From Anastatus disparis (taxonomy: Eukaryota > Arthropoda > Insecta > Hymenoptera > Eupelmidae), in the NCBI GenBank assembly GCA_017163975.1, contig JAFFSR010000237.1, positions 6,820,001-6,884,000 of the forward strand: 64,000 nt of DNA, in the 5' to 3' direction. The position numbers and the translations under genes are program-made. Position 1 is the first letter of the stretch. Each line of letters opens with the position of its first letter. The notes beneath the pieces are model-generated. The model did no database searches, was not told where the DNA came from, and was given only the letters and a program-made list of their open reading frames with translations. This document shows positions 25,395 through 38,580 of this stretch, one piece after another.

Positions 25395-26110
25395 GTACGA
25401 CACGAATGTCCGCTTTCACATCCCTCCAATAAGGCGCCTACTACCTAATCACATATATACACTCGCGGGAGCAAATCCGCTACAGCAGGAAGTGAAAACT
25501 TCGTAGCTACCAACCCAAACCTCCGCAATATCAACTGCTTAACCAGCGTCCAACATACAAAACCCCGCACCTGCAGCTTTGAAAGAGAATTAGATAAAGT
25601 TGCGCTTACGCGTAGAGCCTGAGAAAGCTAAACAGTAACTACAGTCCTATACCAAGTAAACATTAGCTCTTTCTCTCTCACTTTTGCGTTTGCACTTGTT
25701 TGTGGCGACAGAAGCTAGCAAAATGCCTGATATCGGTAATGAGATAACGGCTGTCCAGTATATACTCTCTCTTTTACCGTTGTTTGTTTGCTACCATGTT
25801 GTTACCTTCCTTTTCTCCCTTCGACTTCCTTAGGAGAGGCTCTTTTCCCTTAGCGTATATGTTTTGTTGTTGGGTCCCGCGTTGGGCGCCATCATTACTA
25901 CTACCACTACCACCACAGCTGCGGACGCGCCTAATCTCTTGGCTACCGTGCCACCGTTTATTCCTGGCTTCGTTTGTTCAAACTTGCTTATCTTTTGGTA
26001 GCTGGCAGAACGCCGTACTGAATTATCGATTCTTTGCGAGGGGTGAGCTACAAAAGAAGGTCGGGGAAAAGTATAGAAATTTTTCAGAAAAAAAGAGAAG
26101 TTTGTAGGTG
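25395..26110. other. GC-elevated block, unknown role
   Basis: This is the largest less-AT-rich block in the window: CCGGTACGACACG near 25391, then a C-rich, non-repetitive stretch to 25570. It also includes (TAC/CCA)n-like words at 25892-25915 and GGGCGCCAT near 25884. A + strand open frame whose first true ATG is at 25796 runs to 26107; its product is proline/leucine/arginine-rich with a basic C-terminus and matches no family I recognise. I regard coding as unlikely, and promoter, exon or decayed repeat as open possibilities. Confidence 0.22.
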
Positions 26111-29100
26111 TAAAGATATAGTGTTAGATATAGACGTGTGACTAAATTAATAAAGTCCTGAGAGCTTGATAATGTTGAATTTTTAAAATTTGGACGTCAC
26201 AATTTGAGTGCTTTTGAAAAAACAAATTAACGTCTTGTATAGTTTTGAGAATTTAAAATGAGCTTCTTTATCATCAATTCAACTGACTTCGTAAACAGTT
26301 TTTACTTTCTAATCTTAAACATCAACCTTAATGTGTTAACTTTTCAAATTTCAAATATATAAATAAATTACAAATTACAAAGTTTGTTCAAAGAATTTGT
26401 AAAGTAAAGCCATTCTCATATCCAAGATATATACTGATCCAAAGTAATAGCGTAGTTCATAATGATCGTTTTAATTTCAGTATATTAACATTTACAAGAA
26501 TAATTAAATTCTTACTTTCATTTTGTAGGTTTTGTAAACGTGTAATTGGCACATGCATAAAGAATGTAAAATAAAACAAGATAATGAAAATGTATATACG
26601 ATTGAACAAAGAAATCTTTCCAGGATAAATGAAACGGACACTCTTGAACCTTCAACTCTTTTAAACTTAATAAGATTTCTCGAGAAAAAAAATTTAATTG
26701 ACGACTATAACTTAGCGAAGACGATGTGAAAATAAAGGCTTAACTACGTGTTGGCCGAGATGTGTGAAGTGTGAGACGCCTAATTATAAGGTATGCTGTA
26801 TTTTCGCACATGAATAGATGATTATAGCTTTACACTTGAAAAATATGAAGTGCTGAGTGAGATGAAAAGAGTATAAAATTGTTGGGGGCTTAAATTTAAG
26901 TATAAAACACTATAGAGCCTAAAGATTTAATAGGATATGTAGAATATTTTATAGCTTTAACTTCTTCTTTTTTAAATAAAATTTATTAGTGCCTGTTAAA
27001 TTATTATATACACGTAGAAAAGAAAAGATTTTGATTGCTTTTATTTATGTGGAGAAAAAAATGTTTAAATAACAGTATAAAATAATACATACTTCATTTA
27101 AGATACAATGAAATTACTTAGTATCAATATTAACTGTTTTGTTCGTATAGAATTCGAATCAACAAAAATAGTCTTTAATAGTGATGTAAGTAAAAGGTAT
27201 TTTATGGACTTGAAAATAAAGATTTTAAATTTATATTTTCTGAATTAGTAATCTTAAAAGATTTAACCATCTAAAGTGTTCAAAGTACATGTAGCCAAAT
27301 AAATTACAAGAGAAAGTTGTTGAAAGTAAAATTCGTGAAATTTTGATGTTAATTACAGCAAATCGAGCATAAAGATAATGTGCTATATTAATTAAGTACG
27401 TAAATCGATCAATATGAAAATGAAAGTGTAAGCATTTGGTATAAGAAAGTGTAAGTACAAGGAATTAGAGAGAAAGAGAGCCAAAAAATAAGGTAGGTGG
27501 GTGTGAAACAGCGATAAGAACTCGGGAAGGCGGAATTCAATTATCGAGACATTTTACCCAAGTCTTTTGGATGAGAGTGAAAATTTTAACGTTCGATGGG
27601 AATTCGAATCGCTTGAGAACGATTTTACTTCTATAGGGGAGGAGAGGAAAATCGAAATTCTTGAGATTAGCGAACTAGCTGTTTTTACGTGGCGAAAAAA
27701 AAAGTTGTGATTGATTTTTTCTTTTATCTTCTTCTATGATAGTCTTTTTGTATACTACAAAGATTTATATTTTTTTTTCTTTTCTTTTTCGATTTTATTT
27801 TAGTTACCTGTCTATCTGCTGTCAATGAACAAAGAATGTACTCTAGAAAATTGAAGTATTTTAAGGTCAAGTGAATTTATTTCTAGGCCAATAACCAGCT
27901 ATTCTTAGCTAAAATTTTTATAAAAGCGAGTTACGATTGACTTTTTTTTCTACTGATAAGAAAAATGCGCATAGCTATTATTTTATAACAATAGCATGAA
28001 ATACAAATACTAAAAATTTATTTGTTTGTTTACTTATCTAACCAGAAAAATTTACATGAAAACCATAAGAAAAATATATGAAATCTTACAATACAAGCCT
28101 GTAGAAGAAAATAAATTTAAAAAATAAAAATTATTTCTTTGACACACAATTAAATGTAATAATACTATTAATATATTTAATCAAATTCGGAATTGCATAT
28201 TTATTATATATATGTATACGTATATATTGTAACGTGTTCATTAAGATTGAAATTCCAATCAATAAGCCCGATGAAGTTGACGCTTCTGTATCTGATCCAA
28301 TTAGTGTTTTGACGAAACGCCATGTAGCTCATATCGGAGAATATTAATCGTAGATTAATTGTTATTTGAAAATTAATAATTTTGCAATGATTTTGACCGT
28401 TAGTTATAGTTGCTAATAAAATGAAAAGGGGGAAGCTCATAATGCTTTATAACAAAATGATGTATGTATAAATGTCAAAATAATAATAGTTGTTAATTTT
28501 CAATAATTAACGTTGATTATATTACACGTTCTTCTAAAATCACTAATCCCATATTTATCATAACAAACTATCATTTAATATATCATTAATTAAATTTTTT
28601 TTCAATTTGATAATATTCGCATTAATAATTATTAATTATATTTCTCAAAAATACATATGATAATTCATGTTTAAATAATGAAAAAAAATTTCAATAAAAA
28701 GCACGCATTCCAGATATAAAGAAGGCAAATTTTAAAAAGAAAATCATAAAACCAGTTACGCAAAAACGAATGCCAGTGAGTAGAAGAGCGCGAAATAAAA
28801 CAGGTAACATGATTAATGGAATATCTACAAAAGCCTTTTCGTAGAGAGAAAGAGAGAGAAACACGGGGACTACCTATAAAAAGAGCCTCGAGCACTCGTA
28901 AAAGTTTTCCACATAGTAGTAGGTAGGTTAGGTAGCATAGCATACATCTCTTGTATTCTTTAGCGAAAAGGTCGCATACGCACACACACACACGTACTGG
29001 TACATACCACACTACTGATGATACAATCGTGTATACGTTGTACGGCTGTTACAACCTAACCGAGATACTACATACGTGTGTGTATGTAGGTGAATTTACA

Positions 29101-29880
29101 AAGTGCGTGTATGTGTTGGTGGGGTTGTAAAAGTTCTGTTTTTTTTTTGTTATGCGTAAAGACGTGTTCGTATGTTGGATTTGTTTGTTTATGCGGTGTT
29201 ATCTTTTTTTTTCGTTCTTGACGTGTATACTTTAGCGGATGATGTGTATGTAAATAGAAACTTATGTATATAAATTTACGTTACAATAGAAATAGTCCAA
29301 TGGTACTACATGTAATCACTATTGAGTTTATTTATAAATATTATGTTTCTGGAAAAATAAATTCAGAGCTTTATTAATATAGAAATATAAAAATAAATTT
29401 ATTAAAAAATTACTTTGCCACATTATATAAAAAATTCGTAATTAAAAAATGTTTACAAGTCTCGCAAATTAAATGCATATGTATCAGCAAAATTTATTCT
29501 AACATAAACTTTTTCACATATCTATCACATATGAATTTTTATCACGTGCCCTTCGTCCACGTATATAAATACACGTATTACACGATGCATTCGTCCGCAC
29601 TCATCCTAGTATCAATGTATTTACGAGGACTAATAAAAAAGAAGGTAGTACCTTTCATATACGTGTGAAAGGGAAAAAAGCGAGTGCCAGTATAGCTACT
29701 CGAAGAAACATTCCTAGTTCAGCGCATCGGTAAAAGCGTTACTGCAATATCAGTCCTACCATGTTTTCCCAACCACCCCTTTAACCACACGTCTTTTTTA
29801 TTCTAGTTGCATGTGTACGTACACGTATATATACATACATATGGGTATCCATTCCATCCACCTTCACACATACCCACACA
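26111..29880. other. AT-rich non-coding stretch
   Basis: I see no gene. Microsatellite-like CACACA/GTGTGT words occur at 28980-28995 and 29075-29090. The latter forms a small hairpin with arms CTACATAC and GTATGTAG. Minus-strand frames at 28204-28440 and 28671-29012 are unsupported. Confidence 0.5.
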
Positions 29881-29889
29881 TATATCCTT

Positions 29890-30030
29890 GCAGAGTATAT
29901 AAAATATACGAGAGCCGAAAGGCTTGTTTTACACGCGGACACGGCTAGCTACGATAAAAATGATCCGCGCTGTCGCTATGGCTGTGCCTAGGAGTTATAG
30001 CTACACGTTGCGTGTAGCTATATAGTAAGA
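29890..30030 (+). promoter_or_regulatory. TATA box, ATG and splice donor in first-exon order
   Basis: TATAAAA at 29898-29904 is followed 62 bp on by an ATG at 29960 in an excellent context (GATAAAAATGA). The frame MIRAVAMAVPRSYSYTLRVAI would stop at TAG 30023-30025. However, a consensus donor GTAAGA begins at 30025, so splicing after 30024 would remove the stop and leave an open 65-nt coding segment. The order and spacing are those of a short first exon. The 3' part of the segment is a perfect hairpin (annotated separately). No downstream exon was identified, so this may be chance. Confidence 0.25.
29996..30022. repeat. Perfect 12-bp hairpin with 3-nt loop
   Basis: TATAGCTACACG (29996-30007) and its exact reverse complement CGTGTAGCTATA (30011-30022) flank a TTG loop. 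It sits immediately 5' of a donor-like GTAAGA (30025), so in RNA it could hide or present that splice site. Confidence 0.85.
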
Positions 30031-32098
30031 AGTTATGTGTTCTATCTTTCTGTATGTATGATAGCGGTACATAAAAAAAAGGACGATGAGAGTCTGAGGA
30101 AATTTGCTGTGCTCTAGTGAAAGTGAAATAAAGGAATGTACCATACTCTTATAAATGATGATGATGAAAATGTACTTTTCATGAGAGATTTTGTTGTTCA
30201 GCGAATTTTAGTTTTTTTACAGACAGTTCTATGATTTCTAATAATTTTGTTCAGTTTTTAAGGAGGAATTGATTGAAATAATATGAAATTTGAGTCATTT
30301 TTCCTAAAAACCAATTATTAAAAAAATCAAAAAATTTGTTTATATATGTTTTTACTTTATTTTTCAAATCTATTGAAAAATATTTATTTGTTAATAAAAT
30401 TGTTTTAAATAAATATAGGAATAGTAAACAAATAGTACCACAACGATAGAATTACGAATCACAAATACACAAAAAAAAAATTTTACTGATAGAAAAAAAA
30501 TACGGACAATTTAAAAAGATTTATATGTTCTAAAAAAATACATACTATAGAACCAATTAAATCTATGATTGTTATACAACTGTGCATTGCTCGTATATAT
30601 CGTCTTCACTCGAATAATTGGAAAACGGGGAAAAAAATATATTTGGCCGACAGTGTGGTTACTAAAAAGTTTACGTGTAAATTGAAAAAGTCAAATTCTT
30701 TATTAAATCAATGAAATCAATCAGCAGAATAAACCGAAGCAACAAAATTTTTAAGATTAACTATATAAATAAAATGATCTATAAACGTATATGAAAACTT
30801 TTTCGTTTATACGTATTTTTGTTTGACTTTAATAGTTTTTTTTTTGTATTTTAATTTGTTCGTTCAAACAAAATATTATTTATTCTATTTAATCTACCAA
30901 CAATGACTTGATTGAAATTAATTTGATTAAACCAATAAAACAGTTAATCAATTTCAGACTCAAATAACATTTACCGTTTCAATTCGAAAATTATTTTCAT
31001 TAAATAATTTTGGAATCGTGCAGTATAAATTATAAAAATATACTTCTTTTTCTTTTACTCTGTGAAATTATTATTAGAAAAAGTATTGGAATTTTCACGT
31101 TTAATTGAAATAAATTGAAAGTAATGAAATAACGCTATTAATCAAATAAGAATTTGATAAAATAGTGGAATATCGATGAAATTGGTATTAAGCAAAAATT
31201 AAATGGATTAATATTAGTATGCTACGAGCTCTATAGTTAGACGTGTGTTTAGAGATTTTAAAGAACGGATTTCCAAGTGTTCGCTTTATTTTTCTTACTA
31301 TATTTTACCCCTAGAGCCTCATGTTTCAAACTTTAATATCATTATAATTTTCAATAAGTAATATTAGATCGTATAATTTCAATTTCCGACTCACTTGAAA
31401 AACTTTTCTCTTCTCTTATTGGAGAAAAAAAATTATTAAAAAAAAGGAAAGAAAAGAAGTCAAAGTGTATAGTGCACACCTCAAAAATCGAGTGCTTCAC
31501 GCTCGCGAAAATGAACGACTCTCTTTTCTGACTGTTTCGGTAAAAATTGAAGAAAAAAATAAAAGTAAGCTCCGCTTGCTCGCTCTGCTAAAGAATCTCT
31601 CGCGTACTTTTTCACGTGAAAATAGAGCAAGTGGAAAGAAAGATGAAAGATCTTTGCCTCGGGGAGTTTGGTAACATTAAAAAAAGAGAGCAACATATAG
31701 AAAGGAAGAAAAAAAAAGGATAAAGAGTAAAGGGGGAGAGAAAAGTCGAACGTGTGGCAATAAACAATTTACTATATATATATATACCCGCAAGTTACTT
31801 CTTTTTTCGATGTTATTCTCGCTTGCTTGCTTCGTCTCTCATCCTTCGCCTTTCAATCTTACTTTCAAGAAAAGAGCTGTTGCATTACGCTAGACTTGAG
31901 AGAAAATTGTCTCATCGAATAGTCAGTTTGACGTGTTGGATGAGAGAAGGAACTTTTTTTTTTATTGCGCGAAATTTGATTAGATAAAGTATATTGTTAA
32001 TGATAAGTGATGGCGGAGAATGAATTGAAAATTTTATTTCTATCGATGATTTAATTTGCGAAAGAGAAACGATGAAATTTTTCAAATTTAATTCGATT
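30031..32098. other. AT-rich non-coding stretch
   Basis: I see no gene. Overlapping open frames on both strands around 31465-31987 read through A-rich and GA-rich DNA and have no domain-like content. Confidence 0.5.
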
Positions 32099-32099
32099 T

Positions 32100-32179
32100 C
32101 ATCAATACTTAATATAAAATAAAATCAATACTTATATAAAAAATGAAATCAATACCTAAATATAAAATAAAATTAATAC
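32100..32179. repeat. Short minisatellite, about 24-bp unit, 3.3 copies
   Basis: The word ATCAATACTT/ATCAATACCT/ATTAATAC recurs at about 24-bp spacing (near 32101, 32124, 32148 and 32172). Each is followed by an A/T-rich TATAAAATAAA-like segment. Copies differ by a few substitutions and small indels. Confidence 0.75.
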
Positions 32180-32216
32180 ACGGAGAGAAGTGTTATAGTA
32201 AAAATTTCTGTTTTAC
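32180..32216. mobile_element. Possible solo end of an ACGGAG-type MITE
   Basis: ACGGAGAGAAGTGTTATAGT closely resembles the terminus of the complete fold-back element at 4571 (ACGGAGAAAAATGTTCTACT). No matching inverted end (CTCCGT) is visible in the next kilobase, so this would be a truncated or rearranged copy. The true right boundary is unknown. Confidence 0.35.
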
Positions 32217-35200
32217 TTTGGTGTGGAAACACAGAGGCTTAATACATATTATTGCTATAGAAAACAATAAAAATAGCTGCTTTAAAAACGAAACATTAAA
32301 CGAAATACTTTAAAATTTCTGTTAAATACTTTAAGCTTGCTTTTAAAACAGTAATTTTTTCATTTTATACACATATAATAAAGTTTAAATAAAAATAATA
32401 ATGTATTAAGAACAAAAATAAGTACATTTTTTCGTGTTCAATTGTACATATTTCTATTTAAAAATTTCTATTTAAAAAAGGTACAATGATATTTTAAAAA
32501 TATTTATTCATATTTCTCAATAATAATTGAACTGAAAATCCTTATAAATGTACAGAAACATCTGCTTATAGAAGGGTTTCCATTTCATTCGAATAAGGAT
32601 TATTGTACGAGATAACGAAATAACATAATGATGTTTTTCTGATGAATTTATAGAATATTACGCTTCGAATACAGATTTTTTTCCTGTAGTTGGAGAAATA
32701 CTAATTATAGTAAATGTGCGACTTTAAAAATGACATTAAAAAAAATTATAAGTTTAACACGAAATAAAAATTATTAATGTTTAATAAACTACAATAAATT
32801 CTACTCATTTATTGCAAAATCAAAAATAAATAAAGTTTCATCATTTAAAAATAAAACTCAAACATAATATTTTCGCATAATTCTTTTCTATTTTTCTTAT
32901 CGATCTGCCAGATACAATTTCTCAACAATCCTCATCTTTTGCCTTTCCTTTTTTTTTCAAACAAGGATTCATTTTCTCTTCATCGTATATTTTTCTATAA
33001 CGTTCCCTCGGCAGCGTATCGTTAAAGGTAGATTCTATAGCCAATAATCCTTCGTTTTGTCACGATTTATTTCTATATACAATATTATTTATATCATCCA
33101 CCTGATGTTTAATAGACGTAGACGAAGCGATGTCTGATGCACTTGCCAGTTAAAATGATCCATTTGGATTTTGTTCATCAAAATAAGCCTGCTTTAAGCT
33201 CCTACTTCTTTAAGAGTCACGATGAACGCTTTGTCTTATCGATTAATAAAACCAACTTTTTCCTTCTCGCTCTCTTTGCGCTCTTGTTCTATTTCAAGTT
33301 ATAAATAGCTAAAGAGAGAAAAGAAAGAAAAATTGAAACTGGGTTGTAGCCTTCGGGTATATCGAGCACTCCTTTTATCCTTAGAGCGCAATAATATTGT
33401 GATTTTCATTAAAGTTACAATAGTGCGAGAATGTACTGCACGAAGAGAGAAGAGGATATATCATCCATTTTGTTGTTTTTATTATTTCAAAGAAAAGTAC
33501 AGCTTGTAGTATCGAGATGAACGAAGAAAAATAACCTCGAGATTTTAGTTACACATATACGCTGCACTTATAGATTTCGTAATGTTTATACAAGAGACAC
33601 ACCGTGTACATATACGAATGATTCTTCAACTTGGTATCTTATCTTTAAGCTTTCAACGGAACTGTTTTATTTGTATACAAGATAACTTCGCTTTCGAGCC
33701 ATGAAACTTTCTTTCTTTCATTTACTTACCTTATACAATGACACATCTGTTGAATCGAATTAGTTTTCGAGAGGATAAAACTGTCTGTATTGACGGAGTA
33801 TGTGGAAAAAATTTATACAGAGAAAAGTGTATCGACAGTCTTGTGAGGTATCATATTTATTTGATTAAATTCCGATGATTCGGTTTGAAATAATATTTCT
33901 TTTATCGGGAAATCGTATCAGTTATTAACTTTCTGAAATCGATCATATGTATTTTTAATGTGATTCTTTTAACTTACTAAAAATTAGGTTTAATAAGAAA
34001 TTTTGTTATACGTAAATATTGGAAACACTCATTAGAAGCTCTTTTTTTTTTAAATGAAAAACAGCTGATTCAATAATCAACAATTTTTTGAAAAATAAAT
34101 GTTATTTAGAATACAAAGATAATAAAATAAGTGACATGATAAATATTTGAAATCACATTTTTCATTTATAGACACAAAAGCTGAATGATATAAAAAGATC
34201 TCTTCTCAAAATCGATTTCAGCATAACTCGTATCCATCACAGCTTCCTACCATGAATCAACATTTCTTCGTCAATGAAATTCAGCGAAACCCTACTCTGT
34301 CACTAAAAGTCCAAAAGAGTACCGCAAATTTAAAGGAATCAGCTTCCCCCATGTTCTCTATACAACCATTAATCGGCAATTTCACAAGATTAATTAAAAA
34401 TTGACGAATGATCATCTGTGACTATAATTTATCCTTTTATGTTTGGCAATTGGTTGCGCACAACCTCAAATTCGTCATGCGGTATATATATATCCCTTAG
34501 TACAAAGTATAAATGATCCTACAAGAAAAGAGAAAAATGAAAAGAAATCGATGAAAAAAATAGAAAGAGAGTCGTTACATTTTTGCGGTGTATATAATCT
34601 CTTGTTGTGTTAAGTTAAAATGAGTAGGAGCCACGTGTTGCCACCAACGGTTTCATATATATATGTGTGAGTGTGCAAAATGCGGGTCCCCGTAACGAAA
34701 TGTGGGATTAAGGTTGAAAACAAAATCACGCCCGTGTTTACGGGATATATCCTTGCGGAATGCGCGCACCTGCACATTAATTTGAGAATGAGGGTATGTA
34801 TGTGTGAAATCATATGTATACATGTAATAGTGAAGATATAGAATTTTTTTAAAGTATTTACAATTTTTGGCTTTTTTCGTCGAGACGAAGAAAAAAATGT
34901 GTGCAGTGAAGTGAAACATGTTGAACGTAATTATTTTTATATTTTTTAGGAAAAATTTCGAGGTTTAATTAAAAATTAATTTAACGTTGAATGAATTATA
35001 AATTGGGTCGTTTTATGCAGTTTTAAAAAGAATGAATATAGTATATACACGGGTTAAAAGTACTTTTCAAATATTGAATTAATTATTGAAATTGAAATTT
35101 CAAAATTCGAAAACGTTTTCAATTTATGAATTAATCCATTGAAACTTCAAATTATCGTTGAAAAAATCTCTTTAAACTTTTGGAAAAAAAAATATTTAAA

Positions 35201-35740
35201 ATAAAACTTTGATTATACTGTGCAAAGTTCAATAACGATTATGGGCTTTTGTATTAAGATTTAAGTACTAGAGATTCATGAAATTGTAAAAAAGATTTTG
35301 AAAGCGAAGTGGTAAAAGTATTACTAATAGGAAAGATTTTGAAAAATTAACAGACCAAACTTTTCATTTTGTTTCTCTTCTTTTCTATTCACTCATGTAA
35401 CCGTGTAATGCACTTTCCTCCATATATTTGCAATAATGCGCAAACACATCAAAGCTTGAAATTCAAAGAGTTCTGGCGCCAATATTACATGAAATGAAAT
35501 TAGATATCTTATTTACCTACATAAAATTATCAAAATTATTATTTCCACCTAATTAATTCTCTGTTAGTATTCATATTACATTTACATACACCTCAACGTA
35601 ACATAAATTAAACGTTCCATTTTCCTTTTCATTTTATAATGAGATTTTAAAATCAAAAGCATATTTCGATTCTTTTTGTTTTCTTTTGCCTCTGTATTTT
35701 CTTTATTTTTTAACAAAGTACATTGCAATTTCCTACTATC
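32217..35740. other. AT-rich non-coding stretch with one complex patch
   Basis: I see no gene. The segment 33000-33235 is less repetitive (CCTCGGCAGCGTATCG, CACCTGATG, GATGCACTTGCCAG) and may hold conserved non-coding sequence. A strong minus-strand donor-like motif (GTAAGT read on the minus strand, near 33722-33727) stands alone. Minus-strand open frames at 34610-34919 are unsupported. Confidence 0.45.
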
Positions 35741-35744
35741 AGCT

Positions 35745-35935
35745 TCATTGTACGTCAGTCGGCGTTGTTTTAGTTTCTCGCGCGCGGTTAAACTCCTTTT
35801 AACAAAACTTATAAAGGAGGAATCCAGGATAACAAGTCTGACATTTCTTTAGACGTATTACTTGGCACCACCTGCTGGCTGTTTTTTTAACTGTCTATCA
35901 AGTAGCTTACTTCACCGACTCTTTTATCTTTTAAA
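35745..35935. promoter_or_regulatory. Candidate regulatory or insulator element with CTCF-like motif
   Basis: On the minus strand, 35864-35878 reads CCAGCAGGTGGTGCC. Its first 14 bases match 13 of the 14 positions of the classical CTCF core CCASYAGRKGGCRS (one T for C). It includes a CAGGTG E-box. The surrounding 190 bp is complex and GC-elevated for this window, with CGTCAGTCGGCG near 35753 and CTCGCGCGCGG near 35778. CTCF is known in insects. Binding here is inference. Confidence 0.35.
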
Positions 35936-38450
35936 ACAACACGTTTTCTTATAATTCTTTATAATGTAATTCATTTAATAAACGTTTTTCCAGCTTTTTC
36001 TTTCTTTTTTTTGGAAAATATGAAAGTAATACTTGAGAGGAATGAGTAGGTACAATTTTTCATGGATTGTTCTTTAATTTTAATTACTTTTGCAAATCGT
36101 TATGAGAATACCATTTCACGAAATTTTTTGATTATTCATTTTATTTCACACAAATCTTGAAATTTAATTTCATGTTAGCTAAAGAACATGTTTACAACGT
36201 TTAACAATATTATGTTGTTAGAGAAAATCTAATTTAGCATTAATCAAACTTAGCATCTAGTTATAAATGTTCGAATACATTTTATAACTGCTTTTAAATC
36301 TTTTAAGAAATAAAAATTTTTCTGTCTCCAATTAACTTATTTCTTCGGTAGAAGAGAGTATAATGAAAATTAGTTTACCGGATTGCGTAAGAATAAGATA
36401 AAGCAATCTTATGTTTACAAACGTGTAAGTTTGGTCTTATCACATCATATCATTTATCATTCTTCTTATATCTCTTTTCATATTTGTTACACTTTTTGAA
36501 ATTCCAAGGTATTTTTGTTTTATCCAATATTCAACAGAAAATTCAACTTTTTGAACTTTCAGTTACTTCAATCTTCAATCATCTATTTTAATTTATATAA
36601 AATCCTCTCGCTTCGTCCATTGTATCCCGAAAATTCTTGTTCCGCCGCATATCGTTTCACCAAAATTTTGTAGGTGCGGCTTTTGTGGTTCTATACAGAG
36701 GCTAAAAGTTCCATTAATCATAAGCCTTGATATGCCTTTCCTCTTTTCGAGCTTAATTAAAAGGCTAGAAATCATATTTTCGCCAGGGCATTTGGCAGTT
36801 CATGCAACTCACTGAACTTTTTCGGACCTATTCCTATGTATGAAAGTGAAAAAAAAAAAACAAATCATATATAAGAGCAGCCTAGTCCTTTTTGCTTTTT
36901 TTGTTGTTGCGAGGGTTACTGTACGCATCATTACCCGATTCCGAGGAAACGTTCGTTTTTTTTTTCTCTTCTTTTTTTCGGAGGAGGAACATTGTGCGTG
37001 TACGTCTAATAGTTGGGATCGCGCGATGAAAGCGGAAGAGGGGAAAAATTGAAAAATGTGAGAGATCGCGCGGATAACTCGAGCGAATTTCAATGATATA
37101 GGGGAGAGAAAGAATAATAGCCGTGTATTGATAAATGTTACTGATGAAACATTTGAATAGTTTGACTTTTTTCCTCTGTGATTCTTGTATTGACAACTGG
37201 ATGTATTGAAAGATTAAAGTTTAATTAAATTAATATCTTATGATGTTTGTTAGTTTTTTGTAGTCATGTTCAATTAATATTTGTTGATTATTATTTAATT
37301 TGTGTTTGTAAACAGCAAATCATGAAAATTCATTTGGTATTAATAAATATAATTTTTAATATTTGTTTACTAATTTATTAATTTATTAAATAAAATTTCA
37401 TTCATTTCACTTTTTTAATAAATAAATAAATTAATTAATTTATATTCAATATAAATTATACGTACAGTATCTCTTGAACAATAAATTTAAACAATAAAAA
37501 AGTAATTAATTAATTTTTTATATCCTATATAAAAAAAAATATATATTTAAAATAAAATAAATATAACTTTCTTAAAAATAAAAATTAAACGTTAAACATA
37601 TAGACAATTTAAAATTAACCTCGGCAAAAAAAAACCCGTACAATTAAACAATCACTTCAATTATGCGCATTAAAACCTCTGTACTCTCCTCGAAAATGCT
37701 GAAGCGTATATTTCGCGAAACAACGTGGGATGCAGTAAAACTATTTCCAGGATTCTCTCTCTCGCACAAAATGCTTCCATGCTCTCACTCCCTCTCTCTC
37801 GACGTATCTTCGTCATTCTCTTGCTCCCAAAAAGATATATACCTCGTATTCTCTCTCTCTCTCTTTTCGTAATTTCCTTAACTCTCTTTCTCTCTTTTTA
37901 GTCATATATGCGCTCGTAAAGAAAATTACTTGCGAACAACGCGTATATACATACACCATCATCATTTCTCTCACCCACTCTTTTGGGCGAGTTAAAGGGA
38001 AAAAAAAGAAAGAGAGAGAAAGAGAGAAAGTTGATAACCCTGAAATAATCGTTAAAAAGCTATTCTACTAATTTCAGTCCATCGTAAACAAGAGATGCAA
38101 CTCAAGGGATCGTTGCGTGTGTATACATACGCGCTTGAAATTTTGTTTCAGGATCGTATATGTACACGTTTAGCGAAAAAAAGAAACGCATATACGATTG
38201 CGTGCGAGGGTTGATGTAATTATACGCATCGGAAAAGATAATGGCACGCGTAATGCATATTAAACTATTTGATATTAATAGTTTGATCGAACGATGAGGT
38301 ATTAGTTTACGTTGTAAAAAATTAATCAACTTTTTAGAGTTCAGTCGATCATTAAAACTGAAACACAAGCTACGCTTTTAATGCTAGGGCTATTATTTAT
38401 TTTTGTTGTTTTACGTCACCATTATTCGAGAGATTTTTAAAGAAAAATTT
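35936..38450. other. AT-rich non-coding stretch
   Basis: I see no gene. Opposite-strand overlapping frames at 36809-37196 come from purine/pyrimidine-rich DNA. The interval 37200-37660 is extremely AT-rich. A CT-rich zone covers 37750-37900 and a GA-rich one 38000-38030. Two GC-richer words (GGCGAGTT, GCGTGCGAGG) are isolated. Confidence 0.5.
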
Positions 38451-38454
38451 TGTT

Positions 38455-38580
38455 TGACATGCCCAACGACGCGACGTTTATTTTTACTAGCAAAGTGCAT
38501 GGCGCCAGTTAAAACATTGTGCAGTAAGTATATGCTGGGCAACACAAATAAACGGTTAAGTTCTATTGGAATTTAAAAAT
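38455..38580. other. Candidate conserved non-coding patch
   Basis: The complex sequence has GACATGCCCAACGACGCGACG at its left, then AAAGTGCATGGCGCCAG, and a consensus donor-like GTAAGTAT at about 38523 on the + strand, followed by GCTGGGCAACAC. There is no open frame. It is set off from AT-rich flanks. The palindrome GGCGCC recurs at 23886, 25885 and 35475. Confidence 0.22.

Noticed and set aside
25796..26107. Proline/leucine-rich + strand ORF
   Set aside because: It has a true ATG, but composition follows local C-rich DNA; no signal peptide, domain or splice context is convincing.
26500..26535. Possible ratchet site at TTTTGTAG|GTTTTG
   Set aside because: The acceptor is good, but GTTTTG is a poor donor.
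29561..29611. TATA box with nearby ATG
   Set aside because: The ATG at 29585 is only about 20 bp from TATAAATA, too close to lie downstream of a normal start site.
33721..33733. Minus-strand AAG|GTAAGT
   Set aside because: A strong donor on its own; no acceptor precedes it on that strand, and isolated donors are frequent by chance.
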